From JAFDVL01 sp043783625 (GTDB lineage: Bacteria > Acidobacteriota > Blastocatellia > RBC074), in assembly GCA_043783625.1 (NCBI GenBank), contig JAYVZE010000224.1, forward strand, positions 32,619 through 96,618: a DNA stretch of 64,000 nucleotides, in the 5' to 3' direction. How positions within the stretch are numbered: the first letter of the stretch is position 1; the number at the start of each line of letters is the position of its first letter. This document shows, piece after piece, positions 1-8,242 of this stretch. Under the pieces are notes generated by a model, which was not told the origin of the DNA, did not search any database, and was given only the letters and a program-made list of their open reading frames with translations. The position numbers and the translations under genes are program-made.

Positions 1-250
1 GTTACGAGTGAGAAAGTTTTTTTCAATTTTTTTTCACTGCACAAGAGTTGTGCAATAGTTAGAGTAAAAAACTAAGTTAGTGACTGTAAGATATTGATAA
101 TAAATAGCTTATTGCACTGATTTTTGATGGGTCGGTAAGCTGAAGCTGGGAAAGGTTTTCATTTCAATAATTTACGGTTTAACTAACTGAAAAGACCGCT
201 GGCGAAGCTTGGCAAATGAGGGCGTTTGTGTCCCCCTCGTCTAACGAAAA
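1..250. other. Non-coding left edge
   Basis: AT-rich sequence at the left edge of the window. I see no convincing coding region, RNA gene or repeat here; the downstream end of the cytochrome gene and its terminator lie just to the right. Confidence 0.5.
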
Positions 251-281
251 GAGGCAGAATTGATCGCATCAATCCTGCCTC
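251..281 (-). terminator. Rho-independent terminator of the cytochrome c gene
   Basis: Two 14-nt arms (251-264 and 268-281) pair with one wobble around a 3-nt loop. On the minus strand the stem is followed by TTTTCGTT. It lies about 35 nt past the stop of the cytochrome gene, so it should end that transcript. Confidence 0.8.
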
Positions 282-314
282 GAAATTCTATCGAGAAATA
301 CCTGTCTATTCTGA

Positions 315-746
315 CTAAGGCTTTTTCTCTGCTGGCGGCGGCGGCGGGGCGCCTTGTGGAGGTGTAGGCGGCGCAGGCATTTCAATTTTGGCGCTGCCAC
401 GATGACACGTCCAGCAATTAAGCTTTTTGTCGCGCCCATCCGGGAGAAAGTCTTTGGCATTTTGGTGCAAAGATGTGGTCATTTTAATCATCGCACGCGC
501 GACATCTTTTTCCGGTTTTTCATCGCTGGACTTGTCGTCGGCGTGGCAATGAGCGCAGGTCACGCCAAGTGAGCGATTGAACGCCTGCATATATCCCATC
601 AGTTGTTGCCGCGTAATATCTTGCGGCAAAACTTTCAGGTTTTTAAATCCGGGCGGCGGGGCTTGTTGCTGACCATAAAGGTTGAGCGTCAGCGCAATTG
701 TGATTGCCAGAGCCAGCAACACAATTTTCCAGGAGTTACGATTCAT
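315..746 (-). CDS. Exported diheme c-type cytochrome, reaction-centre cytochrome-like
   Basis: 143-residue exported protein with a signal peptide (MNRNSWKIVLLALAITIAL) and two CxxCH haem-attachment motifs, CAHCH and CWTCH. Each is preceded by a helix containing Met (MQAFNRSLGV and ARAMIKM), the arrangement used for axial ligands in the tetrahaem reaction-centre cytochrome family (CytoC_RC). The C-terminal tail is Pro-rich. Such small RC-type cytochromes are known from non-phototrophic Acidobacteriota; no photosynthesis genes are near. The start at 746 was chosen because GGAGG sits 8 nt upstream; an in-frame TTG 15 nt earlier overlaps that site. The role is presumably periplasmic electron transfer; its partner is unknown. 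It lies 91 nt downstream of a TonB receptor on the same strand but is separated from it by a terminator. Confidence 0.85.
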   Translation of the reverse strand: MNRNSWKIVLLALAITIALTLNLYGQQQAPPPGFKNLKVLPQDITRQQLMGYMQAFNRSLGVTCAHCHADDKSSDEKPEKDVARAMIKMTTSLHQNAKDFLPDGRDKKLNCWTCHRGSAKIEMPAPPTPPQGAPPPPPAEKKP

Positions 747-782
747 AGTTTTTTCCTCCAAGGTTGGTTGAGTAAGAGAAAA

Positions 783-818
783 AAGCCAGAAGCAGATTTT
801 TAGGTCTGCCTCTGGCTT
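783..818 (-). terminator. Rho-independent terminator of the TonB receptor gene
   Basis: Arms 783-796 and 805-818 form a 14-bp stem with one wobble and an 8-nt loop. On the minus strand the stem is followed by TTTTTTCTCT. It lies 20 nt past the receptor stop codon. Confidence 0.85.
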
Positions 819-837
819 GTGATTGTTCGGAAACGCT

Positions 838-3800
838 TTAGAACTGGAAGCGTGCCGACAGTTGCAGGTTACGTGGTGGTCGCGCCGAAGTCACCGCTCC
901 GAATCCTGTTCGGTTGGTTGCTTCATTGGCGAGATTCGTAATTGCCGTGCTACCTGGGCTGGCAAAGTTTGCCGTCGTGTTAATTCCGTCAAACTGAGTA
1001 TGGTTCAGAGCATTAAAGGCATCCAGTCGGATTTCCATTTTAATATTTTCTTTGAACTTGAACTCTTTAGACAGAGCCGCATCCCATGAATTGATTGGAG
1101 CATACCGCAGGAAGTTACGACCGGATTCATATCCGAGGCTTCCTGCATTGGAAGCAGCGAACGCAGTTACATCAAGCTGTTGATAGGGGTTCGTGCTGTT
1201 ACCACTACCCGGATTTTTCAGCAGGACGATACGTGCGCCTTCAACTTGCTGTGTTCCTGTCAATCCATAACCGGAAAGACCGGAAATATTTGCACCAACG
1301 TTGAAAGGCGCACCCGATTGGTAACGATAGATACCTGACAACTGCCAGCCATTCAAGGCGTATCCGAGTGCTGAATTATCAGTAGCTTTCGGAATATCCC
1401 AGACCCAGTTCACGTTGAAGTTGTGTGGGCGGTCAAAGTCAAGTACACCATAATTAGCACGACGGTTATTGAGATTGTGTGGCGCACCGAAGCCGTTAAT
1501 ACCTGGTAAATCGTTCGTTTGCGTACCAAGTACCTTGCTCCACGTATAGTTCACACCAACCAATAACCCTTTCGTGTAACGACGCTGGAGCGAAGTTTGT
1601 AGCGAATGGTAGTTCGAGCTGGCAGATGGTTCGATAAAGGAAATATTACCGAATCCTTGATATGGTCGCAGGAAGTCAACAGGCTTCGCTTTAGCATAAG
1701 GAACTGTACTAGTTGAGTTGCTGGTCGGATCCTGATTCGCTGCGAGACCAGCGGCTCCGTAGGCAGGAGCATTGATGTTCCGACGTTGTAATTGATGCTG
1801 TGCTGAGGTTCCTACATAAGAAACGTCAAGCACTGAATCAAATGGCAGTTTATACTGCACGCCGAGATTATAGGCGTAACTGGTTGGCACTTTACCTTTA
1901 CGGTCAAACGCAACCAATGATGGTGGTGCTAATAGTACTTGTCCTGTTCCGACATCCTGAATACGACCATAAAAGAGTGTTGGCGCAATGGTGGTTGGTG
2001 GATTTTGTACTAAGTCAAAAACTGTGTTGCCTTGTGGACGATCATAGAAGACACCGCCACCGCCACGAATGACGAGTGATTGTTTACCACTCACGTCGTA
2101 AGCGAAACCAAAACGTGGTCCGAATTGGATTCCACGATTACGGTAGGTACCTTTTTCAAGACCTGCTCCCGCTTGTAAAACACCATTTGTGATTTTGCCA
2201 GAGTTTGCCACAAGACGACCGATGAGCGCACCGTCAATTGTGTTTGCTGCTGTTGCGATGAACCCGGCCGCTTGCTGAACTCGCGGATCCACTGCCCGAC
2301 GGTTGGAGCTCCCCGCACTACAAGTCAAAACAGTTGCTGCGGTAGTTCCGATACAAACAGGCTGGTAAAGCAAGGAAGCATCACCGGAATTAAATCGTTC
2401 CGGCAGGAAGTTTCCTGTTTGCAAATCTTCGTCAAATTGCGGCTGAATCCAGTTGAACCGAATCCCGTAATCCAACGTTAATTTGCTGTTTACCTTCCAG
2501 TTATCCTGGGCAAAAAATTCGACGTTGTTGTAGCGGTATTTCCCGATCACATACGCCGAAGCCTGATTGAAGGTGCCGAAGACGCCAGTGGCGGCATTCG
2601 CAAAACCGAAGCCTGTATCCAATGGATTTGAGGCATCGTTAACGAAATTATACTGTCCGTTATTGTTGGCGAAACTGCTTTGTGGTTTGAAGCTGTTTTG
2701 CCAGTAGCCGCCAAATTTAAAAGTATGTGATCCCGCAATTTTTGAAAGACTGGCTGACCAATCGCGAGTCGTATTGAAGTTATAGAACGGTGCATTGTTT
2801 GATCCGATATTCGGACCATTAGCGATGCGTCCGCCGTTGAAGACAAATTGTGGAGGAGAATCAATTTGGACAGCACTCGGATAAAGAATCGGGATACTAG
2901 AGAGACCTAACCCGGCTTTATTGAATTTCGGATTGATCGGGAGAATGTCAATAAAGTTGTGGCTTTGTCCGAAGGTTATTTCCGTCACCATCGTTGGACT
3001 GAGTGACCCAGTGACAGTGCCAGTTACGCTATAGCGATTATTAGGTTGTTTCGCAGCGTAGTCTGGTAAGTTACTGGCGAGAACGAACGAACCATAAGGT
3101 AAATTCGGTCCGCGCTTGTTGTATAAATATTTACCAGTCACATGCCACTTTTCACTGGCGTTCCAGTCCCCGCGATAGAGGTCTTGACGTTGTGGATCGC
3201 TGGTTGGTTCCTGTGTTTGGTAATTGTAGTTCGCTCCAGCCAGATTGAAGTTTGGCAACGGATAAATCTTCAGGATATTGAGACCTAAGCCATACAAGCG
3301 AGCCGTTGGAATTTTCCCCAGAACTCCACCATCCTTGAAGCATCCACTTGTATCAGCAGCAGAGCAGGGCAGGTTCAGCGTCGTATCCCGAATATAAGGG
3401 AACAGTGCACCGTTGTTATCTGTGGTCTGCGAAAAATCTCCTGCTCTTTCCAGTGCCGTTGGAACGCGAACATTCACAGGTGTAGTCGGCGGTGTCAGAC
3501 GTTTTTGATGTTCCTGACTGAAGAAGAAAAAGAATTTATCTTTGTTAGTATTGAAAATTCCCGGAATATAAACGGGACCACCAATCGTGTAGCCGATGTC
3601 ACGTTGATCGAGACGGGGCTTATTGATTTTCGCAGTTGGTGTACTGTTACGATTATTGATCCAAGTGTTGGCGTTCATCCCATCATGACGACGAAAGGCA
3701 TAAAATGATCCGTGGAAATCCTTGGTTCCACCACGCGTCACCGCGCTGATCTGCGCACCGGCTGAACGTCCGTACTCGGCCTGATAATTCGAAGTTAATA

Positions 3801-4455
3801 CTTTGAATTCGGCGATGGCGTCGAGGTTGACGCTAATCATTGTACCGTTGTTTCCAGTGTCTACGATGGAGACACCGTCCAGTGACAAATTATTTGCGCT
3901 GGTGCGTAAGCCGTTCGCTGAGACGTTGGTGATCGCGTCACTGTTTCCGACGTTGTTATTGAAAACTACGCCTGTTGCAATAGAAGCGAGATTGACGAAG
4001 CCGCGTCCATTAACCGCGATATTGCGGACGATCTCACCTTGAATAGCGTGGGAACGTTCGGCACTCTCGGACTGGACGAGTGTCGCTTCAGCGGTAATCG
4101 TGACAGTTTCGTTGGCTCCGCCGACTTCGAGTGCCAGTTCGCCAACCGTCATTTTGTCGTTCGCAACCAACAGCATGTTGGTGCGTTCCAATTTTTTGAA
4201 GCCTTTGGCTTCAATGGTTAGTTTGTATGTTCCGGGGGATAAGGTAGGAAATACAAAGCGTCCTTCTTTATCGGAAGTAGCTGTTTGTGAAAACGCTCTT
4301 GTCTCATCGGTGACGGTGACGGTTGCGCCTGCTACTGCGGCTTGCTGTGGATCGTTGACGTTCCCCGCAATTGATCCGCTCGTAGTTTGCGCAAAGCTGG
4401 TAGCTATGCCAAACACGATGAGCAGTGCGAACATCAATAATTTCTGGATGTGCAT
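838..4455 (-). CDS. TonB-dependent receptor, Oar-like, with N-terminal carboxypeptidase-regulatory-like domain
   Basis: 1205-residue outer-membrane protein. It has a signal peptide (about 1-22, ending SFAQ), a carboxypeptidase-regulatory-like beta-sandwich (about 25-105; SGSIAGNVNDPQQAAVAGAT), a plug-like region with the family motif NGRGFVNLASIATGV near residue 150, and a long beta-barrel ending in RFQF, a typical aromatic C-terminus. The architecture is that of the large Oar-like receptors abundant in Acidobacteriota; substrates are mostly unknown, with peptides or polysaccharide fragments the usual guess. GGAG six nt before the AUG supports the start. It is monocistronic by appearance, with its own terminator. 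No TonB/ExbBD or substrate-processing enzyme lies beside it, so the ligand cannot be inferred. Confidence 0.9.
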   Translation of the reverse strand: MHIQKLLMFALLIVFGIATSFAQTTSGSIAGNVNDPQQAAVAGATVTVTDETRAFSQTATSDKEGRFVFPTLSPGTYKLTIEAKGFKKLERTNMLLVANDKMTVGELALEVGGANETVTITAEATLVQSESAERSHAIQGEIVRNIAVNGRGFVNLASIATGVVFNNNVGNSDAITNVSANGLRTSANNLSLDGVSIVDTGNNGTMISVNLDAIAEFKVLTSNYQAEYGRSAGAQISAVTRGGTKDFHGSFYAFRRHDGMNANTWINNRNSTPTAKINKPRLDQRDIGYTIGGPVYIPGIFNTNKDKFFFFFSQEHQKRLTPPTTPVNVRVPTALERAGDFSQTTDNNGALFPYIRDTTLNLPCSAADTSGCFKDGGVLGKIPTARLYGLGLNILKIYPLPNFNLAGANYNYQTQEPTSDPQRQDLYRGDWNASEKWHVTGKYLYNKRGPNLPYGSFVLASNLPDYAAKQPNNRYSVTGTVTGSLSPTMVTEITFGQSHNFIDILPINPKFNKAGLGLSSIPILYPSAVQIDSPPQFVFNGGRIANGPNIGSNNAPFYNFNTTRDWSASLSKIAGSHTFKFGGYWQNSFKPQSSFANNNGQYNFVNDASNPLDTGFGFANAATGVFGTFNQASAYVIGKYRYNNVEFFAQDNWKVNSKLTLDYGIRFNWIQPQFDEDLQTGNFLPERFNSGDASLLYQPVCIGTTAATVLTCSAGSSNRRAVDPRVQQAAGFIATAANTIDGALIGRLVANSGKITNGVLQAGAGLEKGTYRNRGIQFGPRFGFAYDVSGKQSLVIRGGGGVFYDRPQGNTVFDLVQNPPTTIAPTLFYGRIQDVGTGQVLLAPPSLVAFDRKGKVPTSYAYNLGVQYKLPFDSVLDVSYVGTSAQHQLQRRNINAPAYGAAGLAANQDPTSNSTSTVPYAKAKPVDFLRPYQGFGNISFIEPSASSNYHSLQTSLQRRYTKGLLVGVNYTWSKVLGTQTNDLPGINGFGAPHNLNNRRANYGVLDFDRPHNFNVNWVWDIPKATDNSALGYALNGWQLSGIYRYQSGAPFNVGANISGLSGYGLTGTQQVEGARIVLLKNPGSGNSTNPYQQLDVTAFAASNAGSLGYESGRNFLRYAPINSWDAALSKEFKFKENIKMEIRLDAFNALNHTQFDGINTTANFASPGSTAITNLANEATNRTGFGAVTSARPPRNLQLSARFQF

Positions 4456-4793
4456 AAATCTCCTTGATGGATGGAAGTGGGCATCTGGAAGAGAAGCAAC
4501 GCTTGAAGAGCGTCTTTCTGATTCAGATGAAATATTAAATACTTGACTTCAAATGACGAGTCGGGGGATTCAATTTGAATTAGCCCGTATTTAGCCGAAA
4601 TTACACGATAGGCAGAAAGTACCTAAAGCGAGTTGTTTGAAAGAAAATTTAATACCAGCAAAGAATTTGGCAAAGTCAGTCGCTCCTGCGTTCTGCATGC
4701 CTTGAAGAACATTAGTAGGTGCGAGAAAAATACTGCATGAATCTAAAAATAGCAAGTAGCAGTATGCTGCTGATGTAAAGTCTCTATGGAACG
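4456..4793. other. Intergenic region between divergent receptor and gltX
   Basis: No gene is recognised. It should hold the receptor promoter (minus strand), but I cannot single out a convincing -35/-10 pair. It adjoins a palindromic repeat at 4794-4950. Confidence 0.4.
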
Positions 4794-4950
4794 ACTGGAG
4801 CGCGAGCGTCTCGCTTGCTCCGTTTGCCAGCAGAGCGTCGCAAACGAACCTCGCGCCAGAAATTCGCTGTCAATCACACGCCCTGCTCGCCACGTCACGC
4901 GAGCGGCGTTTCACGCGCTCGCGGGGCAAGCGGGACGCTTGCGCTCCAGT
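4794..4950. repeat. Palindromic MITE-like element, family B, copy 1
   Basis: About 157 bp with terminal inverted arms (4794-4818 and 4926-4950; outermost bases ACTGGAGCGC / GCGCTCCAGT) around a GC-rich core. Its reverse complement matches 24771-24917 over nearly the whole length, including the core around GCGAGCGCGTGAAACGCCGC and the motif GCTGGCAAACGG. It is richer in GC than the flanks and has no credible coding potential. It looks like a non-autonomous dispersed element. Confidence 0.75.
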
Positions 4951-5043
4951 CTGAATAATTTTAAATTTATCATCTGAAGCCGTGTAAATCTGTCCTGATC
5001 CGTGTACTCTGTCGCTTTAAATTTTAAGAAAGTAATTATCATT

Positions 5044-6618
5044 ATGTCAACTATTCGTGTTCGTTTTGCGCCTTCTCCAACTGGTTATTTGCACGTCGGT
5101 GGAGCGCGTACCGCTTTATTCAACTGGCTTTACGCGCTTAAAAATAATGGTGTTTTCGTCCTGCGTATTGAAGACACTGATACACTTCGCAATAACGAAG
5201 CGATGGTGCAGGGAATTATTGAGGGGATGAAATGGCTGGGATTGAATTACGACGAAGGCCCGTTTTTCCAATCTGATAATTACGCTAAGCATCGTGCGGC
5301 TGCGTTACAACTGCTCGACAGCGGTCACGCCTATCGTGACTTTACTCCGAAGGAACGGCGCGACGATTCCAAAATTAAACAGCAAATTGCGGATAACGCT
5401 CGCCAGCCGAAACAGATCAATCCGTATCGTGAATTGTCACGGGAAGAATCCGACGCTCGTGCTGCCACTGGTGAAGCTTTTGTGATTCGCTTTAAAGTTC
5501 CCGAAACAGGCAAGACGCAATTTGAGGATGAAGTATTTGGCTTGCAGGAGCGCGATTACAAAGACATCGAAGACTTGGTTTTGCTGCGTTCTGACGGGCA
5601 TCCGCTTTATAATTTAAGTGTGGTTTGTGACGACATCGAAATGAATATTACGCACGTCATTCGCGGTCAGGATCACTTGTCGAATACCCACAAGCAGATT
5701 TTAATTTATCAGGCGTTGGGGAAAACGGTTCCGACCTTTGCGCATCTGCCGCTGATTATGGCTCCTGACAAAGGAAAGCTTTCTAAACGTAAACACGGAG
5801 AAATTGTCAGCATTACAACGTACCGCGATGCCGGATTTATTCCTGATGCATTTTTGAATTCGCTGGCGTTGTTGGGCTGGTCGCCGGAGGAAAAAGAAGA
5901 AGGCGAAATTCAGGAGCTGTTTACCCGTCAGCAGTTGATTGAAAAATTTTCACTCGGTGGCATTCACAAATCGAATGCGGTGTACAACTTCAATGTACAG
6001 GATGCCAATAGCTGGGTCGCGCAAAAAGAGCAGTTGATGAATTCGCGCTGGGTGGCGGCGAATCCGTCAAAATTCCCGCGCAACTGGACGGATCAAAAAG
6101 CGCAGTGGATGAATGCGGAGTACGTCAAAACAATGCCGCTGGAAGATTTGCTGCCGATGGTCAAAGAGAAATTGCAGGCTGAAAATCTCTGGCGTGACGA
6201 ATACGACGGCGAGCAAAAATCCTGGTTCGAACAGACGATCAATTTGCTGCGAGATCGCTATCGGACACTGAATGATTTTGCGAGTTACGGACGCGCTTAT
6301 TTTGTAGATGACTTGGATTTTGAATTCGATGAAGAAGCCGTCAAAAAGAATTTATTGAAAGACCCGGCACTAAAACCATTGCTGCCAATTCTGGCGGAGA
6401 AATTTGCGAATTTGAGTGAATGGTCACACGATACGATAGACGCTGCGTTACGCGAATGTGCTGAAGCGAACGGTGTCAAAGCGGGCTTGTTTATTAATGG
6501 AGCACGCACGGCGGTGACGGGTCAATCTGTCGGCCCAAGCTTGTTTGAATTGTTATTGGTGATTGGGCAGAAGAAGACAGTTGAGAGGCTAAAAAATGCG
6601 GAGAAAATAAGTCTGTAG
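5044..6618 (+). CDS. gltX: Glutamate--tRNA ligase
   Basis: 524-residue class I aminoacyl-tRNA synthetase charging tRNA-Glu (possibly also tRNA-Gln if the organism uses the transamidation route). The HIGH-type signature is PSPTGYLHVGG (residues 10-20) and the KMSKS-type loop is KLSKR (about 245-249), both normal for bacterial GluRS. The length fits the family. The start at 5044 was chosen because MSTIRVRFAPSPTG matches the usual N-terminus; upstream in-frame codons would add an unlikely extension. The Shine-Dalgarno is weak (AAGAAAG). It converges on dacB across an inverted repeat at 6619-6710. Confidence 0.97.
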   Translation: MSTIRVRFAPSPTGYLHVGGARTALFNWLYALKNNGVFVLRIEDTDTLRNNEAMVQGIIEGMKWLGLNYDEGPFFQSDNYAKHRAAALQLLDSGHAYRDFTPKERRDDSKIKQQIADNARQPKQINPYRELSREESDARAATGEAFVIRFKVPETGKTQFEDEVFGLQERDYKDIEDLVLLRSDGHPLYNLSVVCDDIEMNITHVIRGQDHLSNTHKQILIYQALGKTVPTFAHLPLIMAPDKGKLSKRKHGEIVSITTYRDAGFIPDAFLNSLALLGWSPEEKEEGEIQELFTRQQLIEKFSLGGIHKSNAVYNFNVQDANSWVAQKEQLMNSRWVAANPSKFPRNWTDQKAQWMNAEYVKTMPLEDLLPMVKEKLQAENLWRDEYDGEQKSWFEQTINLLRDRYRTLNDFASYGRAYFVDDLDFEFDEEAVKKNLLKDPALKPLLPILAEKFANLSEWSHDTIDAALRECAEANGVKAGLFINGARTAVTGQSVGPSLFELLLVIGQKKTVERLKNAEKISL

Positions 6619-6710
6619 AGTCTTTTGAGTCTATAGTGTCTTTAGAGTCAACAGCCCGCTACGCGAAGCGAATTCTTCAGACTCTATGAACTCTACCGAC
6701 TCAAAAGACT
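6619..6710. repeat. Inverted repeat between convergent genes, probable bidirectional terminator
   Basis: The 13-mer AGTCTTTTGAGTC at 6619-6631 is repeated inverted at 6698-6710, with further GACTC/GAGTC boxes between. It fills the gap between the convergent gltX and dacB genes, so it may fold in either transcript and end both. There is no clean U-tract. Confidence 0.5.
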
Positions 6711-6718
6711 TACTTTCG

Positions 6719-8032
6719 TTAATTTCCTTCATTCAAAATAACTTTCCCGGGCGCAAGCTGCGCCAATTGCGGCACTGCTCGCGGTGCAATCGGAGCCGGG
6801 CCGCCAAATTCATTCATCAGATTTTTCAGGAATTCATCCTGAACGCCGCGCAAATGAATCACGTTGCGGCCTTCTGCCATGTCGTAAATCACAAACAGCA
6901 CAGGCCCTTTGTCCTTTGTGTACGCGATGCCTGCGAGGTTGGCTGCGCCGTTATCGGTTTCATGCAGCGTACCTGTTTTTGCAATGACGCTGCCGGCAAA
7001 ACCTGCTTCGGTGAAGCGTCCGCCGACGGTGCTGGGATCAACTCCCGCAATCGGCATCAGGTCTTCCGGTTTGTACCCATTGGCTTTTAACCATTCCACA
7101 ATGCCACGTAACATTTTCGCCGTGCCTTGTGCTGTTAAGCGGTTGGTTTCTAAACCGGATGTGCGTGTGATGAAAACTTCATCTTCTTTCAACCCGATTC
7201 GGTCAACCAAAAATGTTCTGGTAGCGGTTGCGCCTCCAACGGCATTGCCGACGGCTTCGGCGACAGCATTGATGCTGTGGGCGTTCTGCTCCTGCAAAAT
7301 TCGTAGCAGGGAATCCGATTCAATATCGAACAGCTTGCTCCCCATTTGATCGCCGGGAAGAGTGCTTTCCAGTTTGGTTTCACCCTGAATTGTGATGCCA
7401 AGATTTCTGCGCAAAACTCCGGCGGAAATATCGGTTTGAGAATTTTCATTACAACTGAAATTGCCAATGACAACAAAATTTCCTTTGATTTTTTTGATCC
7501 CAAGTTTTCTTAGGGTTTGACCAGCATTGTTGGCATCAGAAATCGAAAAAGTTGGATCGCCACCACTGATAACAACCAGATCGCCGATCAATTCTCCGGT
7601 TTTTTGGTTGATGACGCCATTCGCTACAAATTCAGTGCGGAAGTGATAATCGGCGCCGAGTTTATCAAGTGCCGTAATCGAAGTGACCAACTTCATGATC
7701 GAAGCCGGATTGAACAAACAATCTTCGTTAAAGGCTACCAGTGGTTCGCGCTCATTAAGGGATTCGATGTACACTCCATGCATCCCGAGGTCGCGGCCTT
7801 CGTCAAGTAAACGTTGTTTGAAAGCATTTACCGAGCTTAATTCCTGCGGCGGCTGTCCGGCAGGTTTCATGAATTTAACTTTTGACCAGAATTCGGTAAT
7901 GGCAGCAGTTTTCTCGAATGTGCCATGACCTTCGACACTTAAAACTGTCGGCCATAATAAAGGTACGGTACAAATGCCGATTGTGCCGATAGCTAAAAGT
8001 ATTCTTCGCTGGCTAAACTTGGATCGTCGCAT
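6719..8032 (-). CDS. dacB: D-alanyl-D-alanine carboxypeptidase/endopeptidase, PBP4 (S13) family
   Basis: 437-residue exported serine peptidase trimming peptidoglycan stem peptides in the periplasm. All three penicillin-binding motifs are visible in S13 order: SIMK (S111-K114), SIN (253-255) and KTG (352-354). Residues 9-30 form a hydrophobic signal or anchor. The segment SGGDP (156-160) and the spacing between the first two motifs match the inserted domains of PBP4 proteins. There is no clear Shine-Dalgarno before the AUG at 8032. It diverges from the M14 peptidase gene. The gene symbol is by family; a pure carboxypeptidase role is also possible. Confidence 0.9.
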   Translation of the reverse strand: MRRSKFSQRRILLAIGTIGICTVPLLWPTVLSVEGHGTFEKTAAITEFWSKVKFMKPAGQPPQELSSVNAFKQRLLDEGRDLGMHGVYIESLNEREPLVAFNEDCLFNPASIMKLVTSITALDKLGADYHFRTEFVANGVINQKTGELIGDLVVISGGDPTFSISDANNAGQTLRKLGIKKIKGNFVVIGNFSCNENSQTDISAGVLRRNLGITIQGETKLESTLPGDQMGSKLFDIESDSLLRILQEQNAHSINAVAEAVGNAVGGATATRTFLVDRIGLKEDEVFITRTSGLETNRLTAQGTAKMLRGIVEWLKANGYKPEDLMPIAGVDPSTVGGRFTEAGFAGSVIAKTGTLHETDNGAANLAGIAYTKDKGPVLFVIYDMAEGRNVIHLRGVQDEFLKNLMNEFGGPAPIAPRAVPQLAQLAPGKVILNEGN

Positions 8033-8242
8033 GAGAATTCAACTGGTTGGGGGACTGATTTGGCAGATGACATCTGCGCAAGTCTGTTCTGGTGTTTCAA
8101 TGGTCTTGGGGCGGGGTAACTAACGGATCATTTTCGTGGCTAAATTATTGCCGGGGTGCAGAGGCGACAACAGCAAACAGAGTTTAACTATTTTAAACTT
8201 CCAAATCAAGACTCTTTTCGTATTTCATTGAGTCTGAACAAG

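Noticed and set aside
315..746. Photosynthetic reaction-centre gene
   Set aside because: Only the cytochrome fold is shared; there are just two haem motifs and no pigment or reaction-centre genes in the window.
4786..4977. Short frame over the family B element
   Set aside because: It is composed of the palindromic repeat and its flank; no protein features.
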